NCBI GenBank assembly: GCA_030619215.1
Contig: JAUXBV010000096.1
Coordinates: 1-8,957, forward strand
Source: Fibrobacterota bacterium
Lineage (GTDB): Bacteria; Fibrobacterota; Chitinivibrionia; Chitinivibrionales; JANQEN01
DNA length: 8,957 bases
Direction: 5' to 3'
The translations under genes and the position numbers were made by a program. Position 1 is the first letter of the stretch. The number at the start of each line of letters is the position of its first letter. The notes beneath the pieces are model-generated. The model did not search any database and was not told the DNA's origin. It worked only from the letters and a program-made list of their open reading frames with translations. Below, piece after piece: positions 1 through 7,368 of the stretch.

Positions 1-538
1 AAAAGCCAGCTCTGAGTATGATCGGCAAATCAAGGGTATCCAGGAAAAACTGGTAACAGTCGTAAGAGACGTTGGAGAATCAAAAAAGGCATTTTTAAAG
101 GAAGCACAGCGGAGTGTGCTTGATATTGCCATGATGGTAGCACTGAAGATTATCAATACCGAGATTTCGTTAAATCCCGATATAATTCTGTCGGTAATAA
201 AGAAAGCGCTGTCATTTATAGTAGACAGGCAGGAGCTGGTTGTCCGGGTGTCGCCGGATGACCTTGAAACCGTAACACAAAAGAAGGATTTCTGGACGTC
301 AATAACCGAGCGGCTCGACAGGGTAACTGTTGAGCCTGATAATCGAATAGAGAAGGGCGGTTGTATCATTGAATCGAATACCGGTGTTGCAGATGCGCGT
401 ATTAATGTTCAGCTTAAAGAAGTGCTCGAGGTTATTGATGCAACATGGGAAAATATGATTACATCACAAACTGCAGCAGATGAAACAGGCAGTGGTAACG
501 AAGTTATAGACTCTCCTAATGACAAACAAAGAAAATAA
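1..538 (+). CDS. fliH: Flagellar assembly protein FliH, C-terminal part (5' end outside window)
   Basis: FliH is the stator-like regulator of the flagellar export ATPase: it dimerises, binds the N-terminus of FliI and carries the ATPase to the export gate and C-ring. The frame is open from base 2 to the TAA at 536-538, giving 178 residues with no start in view, so the gene begins upstream; the GTG at 116 is internal. The visible N-terminal part is charged and helical, as expected for the coiled coil. The best family signature is RIEKGGCIIESNTGVADARI at about residues 115-134 of the visible part, the conserved glycine-rich strand followed by DARI, preceded by a VRVSPDDLE strand. The last 25 residues are polar and probably disordered. 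fliI follows after 12 bases. An injectisome SctL homologue looks similar, but neighbouring FliJ and the absence of injectisome genes favour the flagellar assignment. Confidence 0.9.
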   Translation, partial: KASSEYDRQIKGIQEKLVTVVRDVGESKKAFLKEAQRSVLDIAMMVALKIINTEISLNPDIILSVIKKALSFIVDRQELVVRVSPDDLETVTQKKDFWTSITERLDRVTVEPDNRIEKGGCIIESNTGVADARINVQLKEVLEVIDATWENMITSQTAADETGSGNEVIDSPNDKQRK

Positions 539-550
539 TAATATTGCGTT

Positions 551-1885
551 ATGAACAACCAAAACAACTTCACACCGTTTGCCGCTGCAATTGACAAAGC
601 AGAGCCTGTGCGTGTCCACGGCAAGATAACGGAAGTTATCGGCCTGCTTATTGAATCAACAGGGCCGGCTGCTCCGGTTGGGGACGTCTGCACCATTGAG
701 CACAACGATCGTGTTATTGCCCAGGCAGAAGTTGTTGGCTTCCGTAAGGACAGGACCCTTTTAATGCCCCTTGGCCCTTTGGAGGGTATTCATCCCGGTT
801 ATACGGTTGTCAGCACAAAGAAGCCCCTCATGGTGGACGTCAGCGGAAACCTTCTCGGGAGAATCCTGAACGGCCTTGGAAAGCCTCTTGACAGTAAGGG
901 CGGGCTTAATCCGGAAACATCGCGGCCTGTATTTTCAAGGGTTCCCAATCCATTAACAAGGAAGCGCATTACTGAGAATTTTGTGACAGGTATCCGGTCT
1001 ATTGACAGCCTGCTTACCCTGGGCAAGGGGCAGCGCATGGGAATTTTCAGCGGGAGCGGCATTGGAAAAAGCATAATGCTGGGCATGATGGCAAAGAACT
1101 GCAGGTCCGATGTCAATGTAATTGCCCTGGTCGGAGAGCGGGGCAGGGAGGTAAGGGAATTCCTGGAGCGCGACCTTGGTGAGGAAGGACTTAAACGCTC
1201 CGTTGTTATTGTCGCTACATCAGAGCAGCCTGCACTTATTCGCCTGAAGGGGGCAATGGTGGCTGCTGCTATTGCCGAGTATTTCCGCGATTTAGGCAAA
1301 GACGTACTGTTCCTGTGCGATTCCCTGACCCGCCTGGCAACGGCACAGCGTGAGATAGGGCTGGCAATAGGCGAGCCTCCTGCTACGAGAGGATACACCC
1401 CCTCGGTTTTTACACTGCTTCCCCAATTTATAGAGCGTGCAGGTACGTCGGATAAGGGAACCATTACCGCACTATATACAGTTCTTGTTGAAGGCGACGA
1501 TCTTGACGAGCCCATCTCGGATGCTGCACGAAGCGTCCTTGACGGGCACATCGTATTATCCCGCGAGCTGGCAAACAGGAACCATTACCCTGCGGTTGAT
1601 GTATTGCAGAGCATTTCACGATGTATGCCGGATGTGATAACAGAAGAACATCAGCTTCTCGTCAATGATATAAAAAATCTTTTCGCTGCGTATAAGCAGA
1701 ATGAGGATTTAATACAGATAGGCGCGTATAACGTTGGCAGTAATCAGAGGGTTGATAGCGCAATAAAAATATATGAGCCGCTCATGAAATTCCTTCGCCA
1801 GGACAGGGAGGATAAGGTTGATTTCGAGGAAAGCATAAAGGAGCTTGCCGCTATTAATACTATCGTTGCGGAGCCTGATAAATGA
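551..1885 (+). CDS. fliI: Flagellum-specific export ATPase FliI
   Basis: FliI is the hexameric ATPase, related to F1-beta, that uses ATP to detach chaperones and promote entry of rod, hook and filament subunits into the export gate. The 444-residue length is normal for a full FliI. An N-terminal beta-barrel domain covers about residues 18-90. The nucleotide-binding core has a Walker A motif SGSGIGKS (167-174), the VGERGREV segment with the catalytic-glutamate position (194-201), a Walker B strand DVLFLCDSLTRLA (251-263) and PPATRGYTPSVFTLLPQFIERAG (276-298), typical of FliI/SctN. The C-terminal helical domain is intact. An in-frame TAA at 539-541 makes ATG 551 the earliest possible start. No clear Shine-Dalgarno precedes it, so translation may depend on coupling to fliH, 12 bases upstream. 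The stop overlaps the fliJ start. SctN is the only serious alternative; the FliJ neighbour argues against it. Confidence 0.96.
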   Translation: MNNQNNFTPFAAAIDKAEPVRVHGKITEVIGLLIESTGPAAPVGDVCTIEHNDRVIAQAEVVGFRKDRTLLMPLGPLEGIHPGYTVVSTKKPLMVDVSGNLLGRILNGLGKPLDSKGGLNPETSRPVFSRVPNPLTRKRITENFVTGIRSIDSLLTLGKGQRMGIFSGSGIGKSIMLGMMAKNCRSDVNVIALVGERGREVREFLERDLGEEGLKRSVVIVATSEQPALIRLKGAMVAAAIAEYFRDLGKDVLFLCDSLTRLATAQREIGLAIGEPPATRGYTPSVFTLLPQFIERAGTSDKGTITALYTVLVEGDDLDEPISDAARSVLDGHIVLSRELANRNHYPAVDVLQSISRCMPDVITEEHQLLVNDIKNLFAAYKQNEDLIQIGAYNVGSNQRVDSAIKIYEPLMKFLRQDREDKVDFEESIKELAAINTIVAEPDK

Positions 1886-2358
1886 AGCGTTTTGAGTTCC
1901 CGTTAGAAGCTCTTCTTGAAAAGAGGAAACGTGAAGAGGATGCGGTAAAGCTTGAGCTGGCAGATAAGAACAAAGGGATAACTGCGGCACAGGAGGGGCT
2001 GCTCGACCTGGAGAGAAAGCTTAAGCATTTACAGGAGGAACAGAAGAGACACCGTGAAAAAGTTACCGATGTGCTGAGTTTGAAATTATCCGTGTCTTAT
2101 AGAAATAAATTAAAACTGGATATGTTGAAGAAAGGTGAAGATATTCATACGTTACAGATGGAGAGAGGCGATATAAGAAAAAAACTGGTTAAAGCAACAC
2201 AGAAGAAGAGAGCTCTTGAATTATTGCGCGAAAAAAGATATCAGGAGTGGTTGAAAGAGAACAAACGCTTAGAACAGGTGTTTTTAGATGATGTTTCCCA
2301 GCAGGGATTTATACGCAAAAAAAGATCGGCAAAGAAAAAGAAGCCCTCAGCGGTTTGA
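1882..2358 (+). CDS. fliJ: Flagellar export chaperone/stalk protein FliJ
   Basis: FliJ is the small coiled-coil protein that sits in the centre of the FliI hexamer, like the gamma subunit of F1, contacts the FlhA gate and escorts export chaperones. The product has 158 residues, close to the usual 140-150. It starts with MKRFEFPLEALLEKRKREED, the family's N-terminal F-x-F-x-L-x-x-LL-x-x-R pattern. The rest is almost wholly charged helix (E/K/R/L-rich heptads, few Gly or Pro), consistent with an antiparallel coiled coil to about residue 140. It ends in a very basic tail, IRKKRSAKKKKPSAV. Its ATG shares ATGA with the fliI stop, and GGAG at 1870-1873 lies 8 bases upstream. The last 71 bases also encode the start of the next gene in another frame. 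Sequence conservation in this family is low, so the call leans on context and the N-terminal pattern. Confidence 0.9.
   Translation: MKRFEFPLEALLEKRKREEDAVKLELADKNKGITAAQEGLLDLERKLKHLQEEQKRHREKVTDVLSLKLSVSYRNKLKLDMLKKGEDIHTLQMERGDIRKKLVKATQKKRALELLREKRYQEWLKENKRLEQVFLDDVSQQGFIRKKRSAKKKKPSAV
2276..2280 (+). promoter_or_regulatory. Ribosome binding site for the surface-protein gene, inside fliJ
   Basis: AGGTG lies 7 bases before ATG 2288 (10 before the adjacent ATG 2291), within fliJ coding sequence. It supports a start inside fliJ. There is no ATG, GTG or TTG in this frame between 2294 and the end of the hydrophobic signal segment, so no later start would keep the signal peptide. Confidence 0.5.
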
Positions 2359-5300
2359 GGTCGCTGTTTTTCTCCTGTATATTCTTGCAGCAGCAGCAGG
2401 AGCAGGGCAATTTGTCACCCCGGATTTCTTAAACGAGGATGCCGGCAGTAATATATTAAACCTTAACAGCACCATCAGTATTGCTCCCCGCGAAACAATA
2501 AATGTCGCAATATTTAAAGATGAGAAGTTAACAAGCAATACCCCTGATTCCTCCTATTATTCCGATGTTGTCGTTACTATTGGTGACACCTTCTGTTTCT
2601 TCTGGGGGGAGTATAACGGCGCCAAGCATTTTGCATACCGAAGAAACATCCTGTTGACTCAGTATGGATATACAATGTTAGGGCAGCAGACCACGTTTAT
2701 GAATGCACCGGCAATATTTCAATTCATGCACGGAGCAAGGGGCGCAAACCCCGGTTCGCTGGTTGCCTCTTTTTACACCAACCTTAAAGTTCATGCAAGC
2801 ACCGGCACTGATAGTGTTGGGTTTACAAGTGTATTTAACCAATCACTGGCGCATATCGCAAATGATACATTCTGCATAGTTTACAAAAAAGGTAACAGGG
2901 ATCTTGGGATGCGTAAAGTCTGTATAGACGCGGGGGATATCATATTTGCCGACAACGACGTAACCATTGCAACGAATGTGGCCGATAACTTTTCAAATTC
3001 ATCGGTAGCAGTGGACAGCTCCGGAAATATTATTATTATGATTACGCGCGGCGCTTCAGGACAACCTAAATACCTGGAATTTTTACTTACCAATACGGAT
3101 TATGACATTAACGTGGCGCAGACATTTATTGATAATAACATCAGCTTAAACGCTGTCGGGGATATTAAGTATGCTGATGCGCCTGTTGTTTCATACGCGG
3201 ATAAAAAATTTGCAGCCGTATACTGGACTTCTGCCGGTATTTATCTCTATGATGTAACTTTTTCCGGTACTCCGCCGTCCGTTTCCGGCACCAATACAAC
3301 GCAGGTTGTGGCAGGGAATACCTTCCGGGCTGCTACAGTTGCGACAAACGGGAAGAAATTGATAATTGTATGGAAAAACCTCTCCACTCACAGGCTGGAA
3401 GGTAAAATAGTCAGTATAAATAACGGCGTACTCGCAGCTATACCCGCACAGACAGAAGTATTTTCCGACGCTGCAACCTCAATTGGTGATCATGGCCCGG
3501 AGCTGAACGTTGACATAAATTCTATGGGAAGCATTGCTATAACCTGGAAGCAGAACAAAGATGCGGTGGGCAGTATCTGGGCTGCAAGGTCTGTGGTACA
3601 CCCGGCCGCATGGTGGAGTTCCGTGGTTGAATCCGTAACTGTCATTCCCGGTGACTCCATAGTATTTCAGGCGGGCGATATTGACACCAGCCTGAACATG
3701 GGCACCGCAACCTGTTCCCTCCAGGTCGGGACGACCAATACACCCCCTGCCGGATGGAGCCGGTGGATAGAGTTGTCTTCCGCAGCCGACCTTGCCCAGT
3801 ATACAAAAGGAACAGGTAACTATTTCCGTTACAAAGCAAACTTCACACGTCATGCAACCGATTCGATTAAATCACCGGTGATTTCCGAGATGACCTTCAA
3901 CTGGAACCTGAAGCCGCGGCTTACCTCGCTGGATTCCGTAAAAGTAAACGGTACAGCTGTCAGCCCTTTTTCCGGATTCGGCGATACTGTTGACGTTATA
4001 TCGCACACCGGTATTGCCGACTGCTACTTTATGGTTCATGACGGCGATCCCGAGGATACTGTCTATGTATCTGTTCCCTGGCTAATTCAGCCTGAGCTTG
4101 CAAAAGACACGCTATACGGTTCGGTTGACCGGGCCGCAAATATCAGGTTGATGCCGGGCACGGTATGGGATACTATCTATAACTACTCTTTTTTCGGCAA
4201 TGATAACCACCTCTGGGATGCTGTTTCAAATAGCTTTGTTATAAGGTCACGTAAAGCTGCGCCGGTTATTACAGCAGTTACCTTTGACGGCTCCTCAGTA
4301 TCCGTTAGCGAGCAGGTGGACATTATACTCGGTAAACCAACAACGGTTCAGGTAGCTATTGAGCGCCCGAATGTGGTTAACTGGAACAGGATAACGTACC
4401 GGTTTGTTACCAACAACTTCGATACCAGCTTTACCACAGCTTCGCAGCTTACTTTCCAACCCACAGGCGATGATATGCTCATGCAGATAATCACAACCGA
4501 TGCATTCGGTGCAGCGGATACGTTTCTCCTGTATTTCATATTCCCCCAGTATGAAACAGATACGGTCCATAATCCCGGATACTCTTTTGCAACTGACATG
4601 CTGGCCGGCAGCCTTTCATACATCCTCGGTACTATAACCTTAGATACGGTATTACTCCCCATTATGAATACCGGAACCGATACACTGGATATTGATTCGA
4701 TGTTCTTCTCAGGAAGCGCACAAACGTGGCTGCATCTCGGAGTTCCACAGGGCACAGGTACACTGTTTTTTGATTCCCTGACAACCACATCAGGTATAAA
4801 CACCTTTTACCTTCTGCCAAGTACAAGAGATACGCTGGTTTTTATAATCGACCTGCAGAGCCTTTCAGGGGACGGGGTTTTATATGATACTGTGATAATT
4901 CATACTAACGACCCGCTCTACCGTATTGACACAATACCGGTTATGCTGGGATACAACGACCTGCCCGTACTAACAGGTCTGGCAGTAGAGTATGATCCGG
5001 GAATACCGTACTGGCAGTCCAGAAGAAGGGCTGCGCCGGACAGGGGATATGTGTTCCCGCCTCATGCAAAAATCGCTTTCAGCTTTTCCGAGCCAATGGA
5101 TTCAGCATCTGCTGTGGGAAAAACTTTTGGGTACAGCATCTTTGATTATAACACCACCGGCCGAATTGACACAATACAATTTACACAGCTATGGAGCGGC
5201 AATTACACAAAGCTTCAGCTCAGGCCTGCCATTACAACCCCAAGCACCTGTTTTAACGGCCTCATACCTCCCACCAACACCTTCATTCCCACCGATTCAA

Positions 5301-6904
5301 TCGCTGTTATCATTCTTTCTGATATGCGCGATCAGGCAACAACACCGGGCAGCCCCAATTACCTGGACCTGGATAATGATTATGTAAACGAGCCGGACCT
5401 GGATTCTCTTTCACCCTTTCGTATTGACAGCATACACTTTACCCTTGAGTCTGTCAGCCCCGGCGTCTCGGATACGGGAGTTTCATGGGGTGACTCGATT
5501 GTGCTGATATTCTCCGATCCGATATACGGGGGGACAGTTGACACATCCACCCACAATAACCGCACCCTTCTTGTCACCACCCGCTATAACTCCTACATTG
5601 ACTCAACGCGGCAGGTCATATTTGATGAAGTATACATTGCCGGTAATAAAGCAGTATTCAAACCGGGCAAGAGCTTCTTCTTCGGGGACAGCGTCTATTG
5701 CTACTACAGGGGAGTCTGTATCCGCGATACGCTGGGGTACTCGGTGGACATGAGCCAGAACGGCCTGCCCATCGGCTTTTTTGACTCCTCCTCAACAGAG
5801 GATGACTATTTCTGGTCGTTTAGCATCGGCAATATCGTGAGCGATTCCGTTATACCGGACAGCGCTGAAACGAACGTTTCATTGACCACACCGGTCACGC
5901 TCATATTCTCGGCCCCGCTTCTTCCCGGAACTATAGACACTTCACTGAAGGGAAACAGGAGCCTGAAGGTAACCTCCCGCTACAGCGAAGGCACCCAGAT
6001 CAATTACGACAGCGTGGTTGTCGGCACCAACCAGGCAACGTTTCACCTCAACCACCGCCTCTTCTATTCCGATAGTGTGTTCTGTGATTTCAGCGGGCTC
6101 GTGACGCAGGATTCATCCAACTTCTCCGTTGACATAACCGGTGACACCATATACTCAAACGGCATAGGAAGGTCGTGGTTTTTTATTATCGAGCCTCTCT
6201 CCCTGGAGTCAGTCAGACCTGATAGCGCGTCCACCAACGCGGGTATACATGCCAATTTATCAATGACCTTTTCAGGGCCGATCTCACCAATAGTATTCGA
6301 TACCACCACCGATGCCGACAGCAACCGGAGTTTCTCATTTACAAGCGCATACAGCGTGGGGCACAGGCTGCCCATATCAAGGATACGGTTTTCCAGCGAC
6401 AGCACTACCGTAACAATAGATCCCCAAAAAGCATTTTACAGTTACGACAGCATCAACTGCGAATTTGTCGGATTTGTCAAAAACTACTCCTATATAAACC
6501 CCATGAGCCTTATCCCGACCGATACCAGTGAAGTAATAGGCTCATATTCGTGGTACTTTACAACAAAAAGCCAGGGATTTTATACCTATCCCAATCCTTT
6601 TAAACCCGGAAGCAAATCCAAACACCGCGCGCTTGGAGGGATATGGTTTAAAAACTTTCATGCAATGAAGAAGAGAGGGAAAGTTACCGCAGTAAAGATA
6701 AAAGTCTTCAATATAAATACCCACCCCGTATTTGAATCTCCAGTCATAAACTTTGAGGAGAATAATCCCAATGCAAAGCCTGAGTATTTCTGGAACACCA
6801 GGAACAATAAAAATGCGCCAATAGCATCAGGCGTTTATTTTTACGCTATCTATGATACCAAAGGCAAGGTTTTGCTTAAGGGGAAGATTTTGATAGTCAG
6901 ATAA
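2288..6904 (+). CDS. Giant secreted multidomain surface protein with SbsA-type Ig repeats and T9SS-like C-terminal sorting domain
   Basis: I do not recognise a named gene. The 1538-residue product has a long basic N-terminus (about 1-24) and a hydrophobic run VAVFLLYILAAAAGAG (25-40), a likely Sec signal peptide. Residues about 45-430 hold strand-rich repeats with SVAVDSSGNIIIM- and SMGSIAITWK-type blades, perhaps a beta-propeller. About 445-545 is a beta-sandwich-like stretch ending YFRYKANFTRHATDSIKSP. About 783-892 (IMNTGTDTLDID ... VIIHTNDPLYRIDTIPV) matches the ASH/Hydin-like pattern. A divergent SbsA-type Ig unit (about 897-1050) and three clearer tandem copies (from 1055, 1187 and 1308) follow. 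The end, from YPNPF (1434-1438) through SGVYFY to GKILIVR, resembles type A/FlgD-Ig-like sorting domains of type IX cargo. No enzymatic motif was seen; a cell-surface or adhesive role is inference. The ATG at 2288, or 2291, lies within fliJ, so the gene is probably co-translated with it. A likely terminator follows the stop. Confidence 0.88.
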   Translation: MMFPSRDLYAKKDRQRKRSPQRFEVAVFLLYILAAAAGAGQFVTPDFLNEDAGSNILNLNSTISIAPRETINVAIFKDEKLTSNTPDSSYYSDVVVTIGDTFCFFWGEYNGAKHFAYRRNILLTQYGYTMLGQQTTFMNAPAIFQFMHGARGANPGSLVASFYTNLKVHASTGTDSVGFTSVFNQSLAHIANDTFCIVYKKGNRDLGMRKVCIDAGDIIFADNDVTIATNVADNFSNSSVAVDSSGNIIIMITRGASGQPKYLEFLLTNTDYDINVAQTFIDNNISLNAVGDIKYADAPVVSYADKKFAAVYWTSAGIYLYDVTFSGTPPSVSGTNTTQVVAGNTFRAATVATNGKKLIIVWKNLSTHRLEGKIVSINNGVLAAIPAQTEVFSDAATSIGDHGPELNVDINSMGSIAITWKQNKDAVGSIWAARSVVHPAAWWSSVVESVTVIPGDSIVFQAGDIDTSLNMGTATCSLQVGTTNTPPAGWSRWIELSSAADLAQYTKGTGNYFRYKANFTRHATDSIKSPVISEMTFNWNLKPRLTSLDSVKVNGTAVSPFSGFGDTVDVISHTGIADCYFMVHDGDPEDTVYVSVPWLIQPELAKDTLYGSVDRAANIRLMPGTVWDTIYNYSFFGNDNHLWDAVSNSFVIRSRKAAPVITAVTFDGSSVSVSEQVDIILGKPTTVQVAIERPNVVNWNRITYRFVTNNFDTSFTTASQLTFQPTGDDMLMQIITTDAFGAADTFLLYFIFPQYETDTVHNPGYSFATDMLAGSLSYILGTITLDTVLLPIMNTGTDTLDIDSMFFSGSAQTWLHLGVPQGTGTLFFDSLTTTSGINTFYLLPSTRDTLVFIIDLQSLSGDGVLYDTVIIHTNDPLYRIDTIPVMLGYNDLPVLTGLAVEYDPGIPYWQSRRRAAPDRGYVFPPHAKIAFSFSEPMDSASAVGKTFGYSIFDYNTTGRIDTIQFTQLWSGNYTKLQLRPAITTPSTCFNGLIPPTNTFIPTDSIAVIILSDMRDQATTPGSPNYLDLDNDYVNEPDLDSLSPFRIDSIHFTLESVSPGVSDTGVSWGDSIVLIFSDPIYGGTVDTSTHNNRTLLVTTRYNSYIDSTRQVIFDEVYIAGNKAVFKPGKSFFFGDSVYCYYRGVCIRDTLGYSVDMSQNGLPIGFFDSSSTEDDYFWSFSIGNIVSDSVIPDSAETNVSLTTPVTLIFSAPLLPGTIDTSLKGNRSLKVTSRYSEGTQINYDSVVVGTNQATFHLNHRLFYSDSVFCDFSGLVTQDSSNFSVDITGDTIYSNGIGRSWFFIIEPLSLESVRPDSASTNAGIHANLSMTFSGPISPIVFDTTTDADSNRSFSFTSAYSVGHRLPISRIRFSSDSTTVTIDPQKAFYSYDSINCEFVGFVKNYSYINPMSLIPTDTSEVIGSYSWYFTTKSQGFYTYPNPFKPGSKSKHRALGGIWFKNFHAMKKRGKVTAVKIKVFNINTHPVFESPVINFEENNPNAKPEYFWNTRNNKNAPIASGVYFYAIYDTKGKVLLKGKILIVR
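5450..6562 (+). repeat. Three tandem SbsA-type Ig-like repeats within the surface protein
   Basis: These are protein-level repeats starting at residues 1055 (SVSPGVSDTGVS), 1187 (SVIPDSAETNVS) and 1308 (SVRPDSASTNAG), with periods of 132 and 121 residues. Each has the same order of elements: an S-V-x-P-(D/G) start, a hydrophobic strand ending F-S-x-P (LIFSDPI, LIFSAPL, MTFSGPI), an N-R-(S/T)-L/F strand, a late D-S-(V/I)-x-C strand and a terminal W-x-F. The pattern fits SbsA-type bacterial Ig domains (Big_5), which build stalks or spacers on surface proteins. The DNA copies have diverged, so this is an old duplication. Confidence 0.75.
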
Positions 6905-6930
6905 AAAAGATAATAAAAGCTTTTTCTGGT

Positions 6931-6956
6931 GGAGGAAGCGACTATTTCCTCCTTTT
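6931..6956 (+). terminator. Probable intrinsic terminator after the surface-protein gene
   Basis: GGAGGAA (6931-6937) and TTCCTCC (6946-6952) form a perfect 7-bp stem with an 8-base loop, followed by TTTT. It begins 26 bases after the TAA at 6902-6904. The short T-run makes it modest in strength. It is oriented for the plus strand and would close the fliH-fliI-fliJ-surface-protein message. Confidence 0.5.
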
Positions 6957-7049
6957 CATCGGGTCGAAGCCCCGGGTTTCAGCTACACACCTCCCTATAT
7001 CAATTGGCACTAAGCCCGGAATTGTATTCTCTATTCGCTCGGATATACT

Positions 7050-7147
7050 GCGTAAGTGCCCTGCGCAATAAAGTCCATACAAAAGGTGGCATGACTTACC
7101 CAATCGAGTTTTTTATAATGACGTACTTTTATACAGGGCACTTGCGC
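7050..7147. repeat. 14-base inverted repeat, 70-base spacer
   Basis: GCGTAAGTGCCCTG (7050-7063) and CAGGGCACTTGCGC (7134-7147) are complementary at 13 of 14 positions, and the odd pair is a G-U wobble if transcribed on the plus strand. Similar ATAAAGT/TATAAAAGT sequence lies just inside both arms, so the similarity may extend imperfectly. It could be the ends of a small non-autonomous element, two inverted copies of a genomic repeat, or an RNA stem. No transposase is nearby. Confidence 0.5.
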
Positions 7148-7245
7148 CTTGCCTGTTTGAAGCCTTGCTTCGCCAGTATTAAAACCCCTTTACAACTTCT
7201 ATATATTTACAATACAAAATGAGATTATTTACTTTGCCTTTTTGT

Positions 7246-7261
7246 AATAGGAATACCTATT
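7246..7261. repeat. Short perfect palindrome AATAGG-4-CCTATT
   Basis: AATAGG (7246-7251) and CCTATT (7256-7261) form a perfect 6-bp inverted repeat around AATA. It lies between TTGTAA (7242) and TAATGT (7263), which are only weakly like promoter hexamers with a short 15-base spacer. Size and symmetry would suit an operator, but nothing proves it. Confidence 0.3.
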
Positions 7262-7290
7262 TTAATGTAAGAAGAACGATTTGTGGGATA

Positions 7291-7324
7291 AGTGTCTCTA
7301 AGAAATTAATTTCTAAGAGACACT
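7291..7324. repeat. 34-base near-perfect palindrome
   Basis: The arms begin and end AGTGTCTCT...AGAGACACT and meet at a central AATT with no spacer. Only one symmetric pair (A7300 and A7315) breaks the symmetry, so 16 of 17 pairs match. No T-tract follows on either strand, so it is not itself a terminator. A protein-binding dyad, a transposition or resolution site, or the fused ends of a lost element are all possible. It abuts the T-tract of the minus-strand terminator candidate at 7325. Confidence 0.7.
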
Positions 7325-7368
7325 AAAAAGGAACAAAGCATCCACCATAAAGGTGGAACCTTTGTGCC
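7325..7368 (-). terminator. Candidate minus-strand intrinsic terminator
   Basis: Read on the minus strand, GGCACAAAG (7368-7360) pairs with CTTTGTTCC (7338-7330) at 8 of 9 positions. Past a 2x2 internal loop, TCCACC pairs with GGTGGA around a 5-base TTTAT loop. TTTTT (7329-7325) follows the stem directly. A stem of about 14 pairs followed by a T-tract is the classical layout. It cannot act on the plus strand, where A's precede the stem and no T-run follows. No minus-strand gene upstream was identified, so what it would terminate is unknown. Confidence 0.5.

Noticed and set aside
799..1551. 250-residue minus-strand open frame
   Set aside because: It is the antisense of fliI, which is certain; the product is Ser/Arg/Pro-rich as expected of a shadow frame.
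551..2358. Injectisome (SctN/SctO) rather than flagellar assignment
   Set aside because: FliH, FliI and FliJ occur in flagellar order, FliJ has the F-x-F-x-L N-terminus, and no injectisome-specific gene is visible. The two systems are homologous, so a small doubt remains.
3479..3853. Minus-strand open frames inside the surface-protein gene, also at 4348-4803 and 6064-6405
   Set aside because: They are antisense to a long, well-supported coding sequence, show no family pattern and have no obvious ribosome binding sites.
6957..6985. GGGTCGAAGCCCCGGG, superficially like a tRNA T-arm
   Set aside because: The stem and 7-base loop spacing is wrong, and no acceptor, D or anticodon arms can be drawn around it on either strand.
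6929..7222. 97-residue plus-strand open frame
   Set aside because: The GTG start lies at the edge of the terminator hairpin with no ribosome binding site, the product has no recognisable family pattern, and the frame crosses the 7050/7134 inverted repeat. Listed as noncoding.
7349..7360. AAAGGTGGAACC on the plus strand, close to the T-box core GGGTGGNACC
   Set aside because: There is no Stem I, specifier loop or plus-strand terminator around it, the downstream gene is a helicase rather than an aminoacyl-tRNA or amino-acid gene, and the bases are explained by the TCCACC/GGTGGA hairpin.
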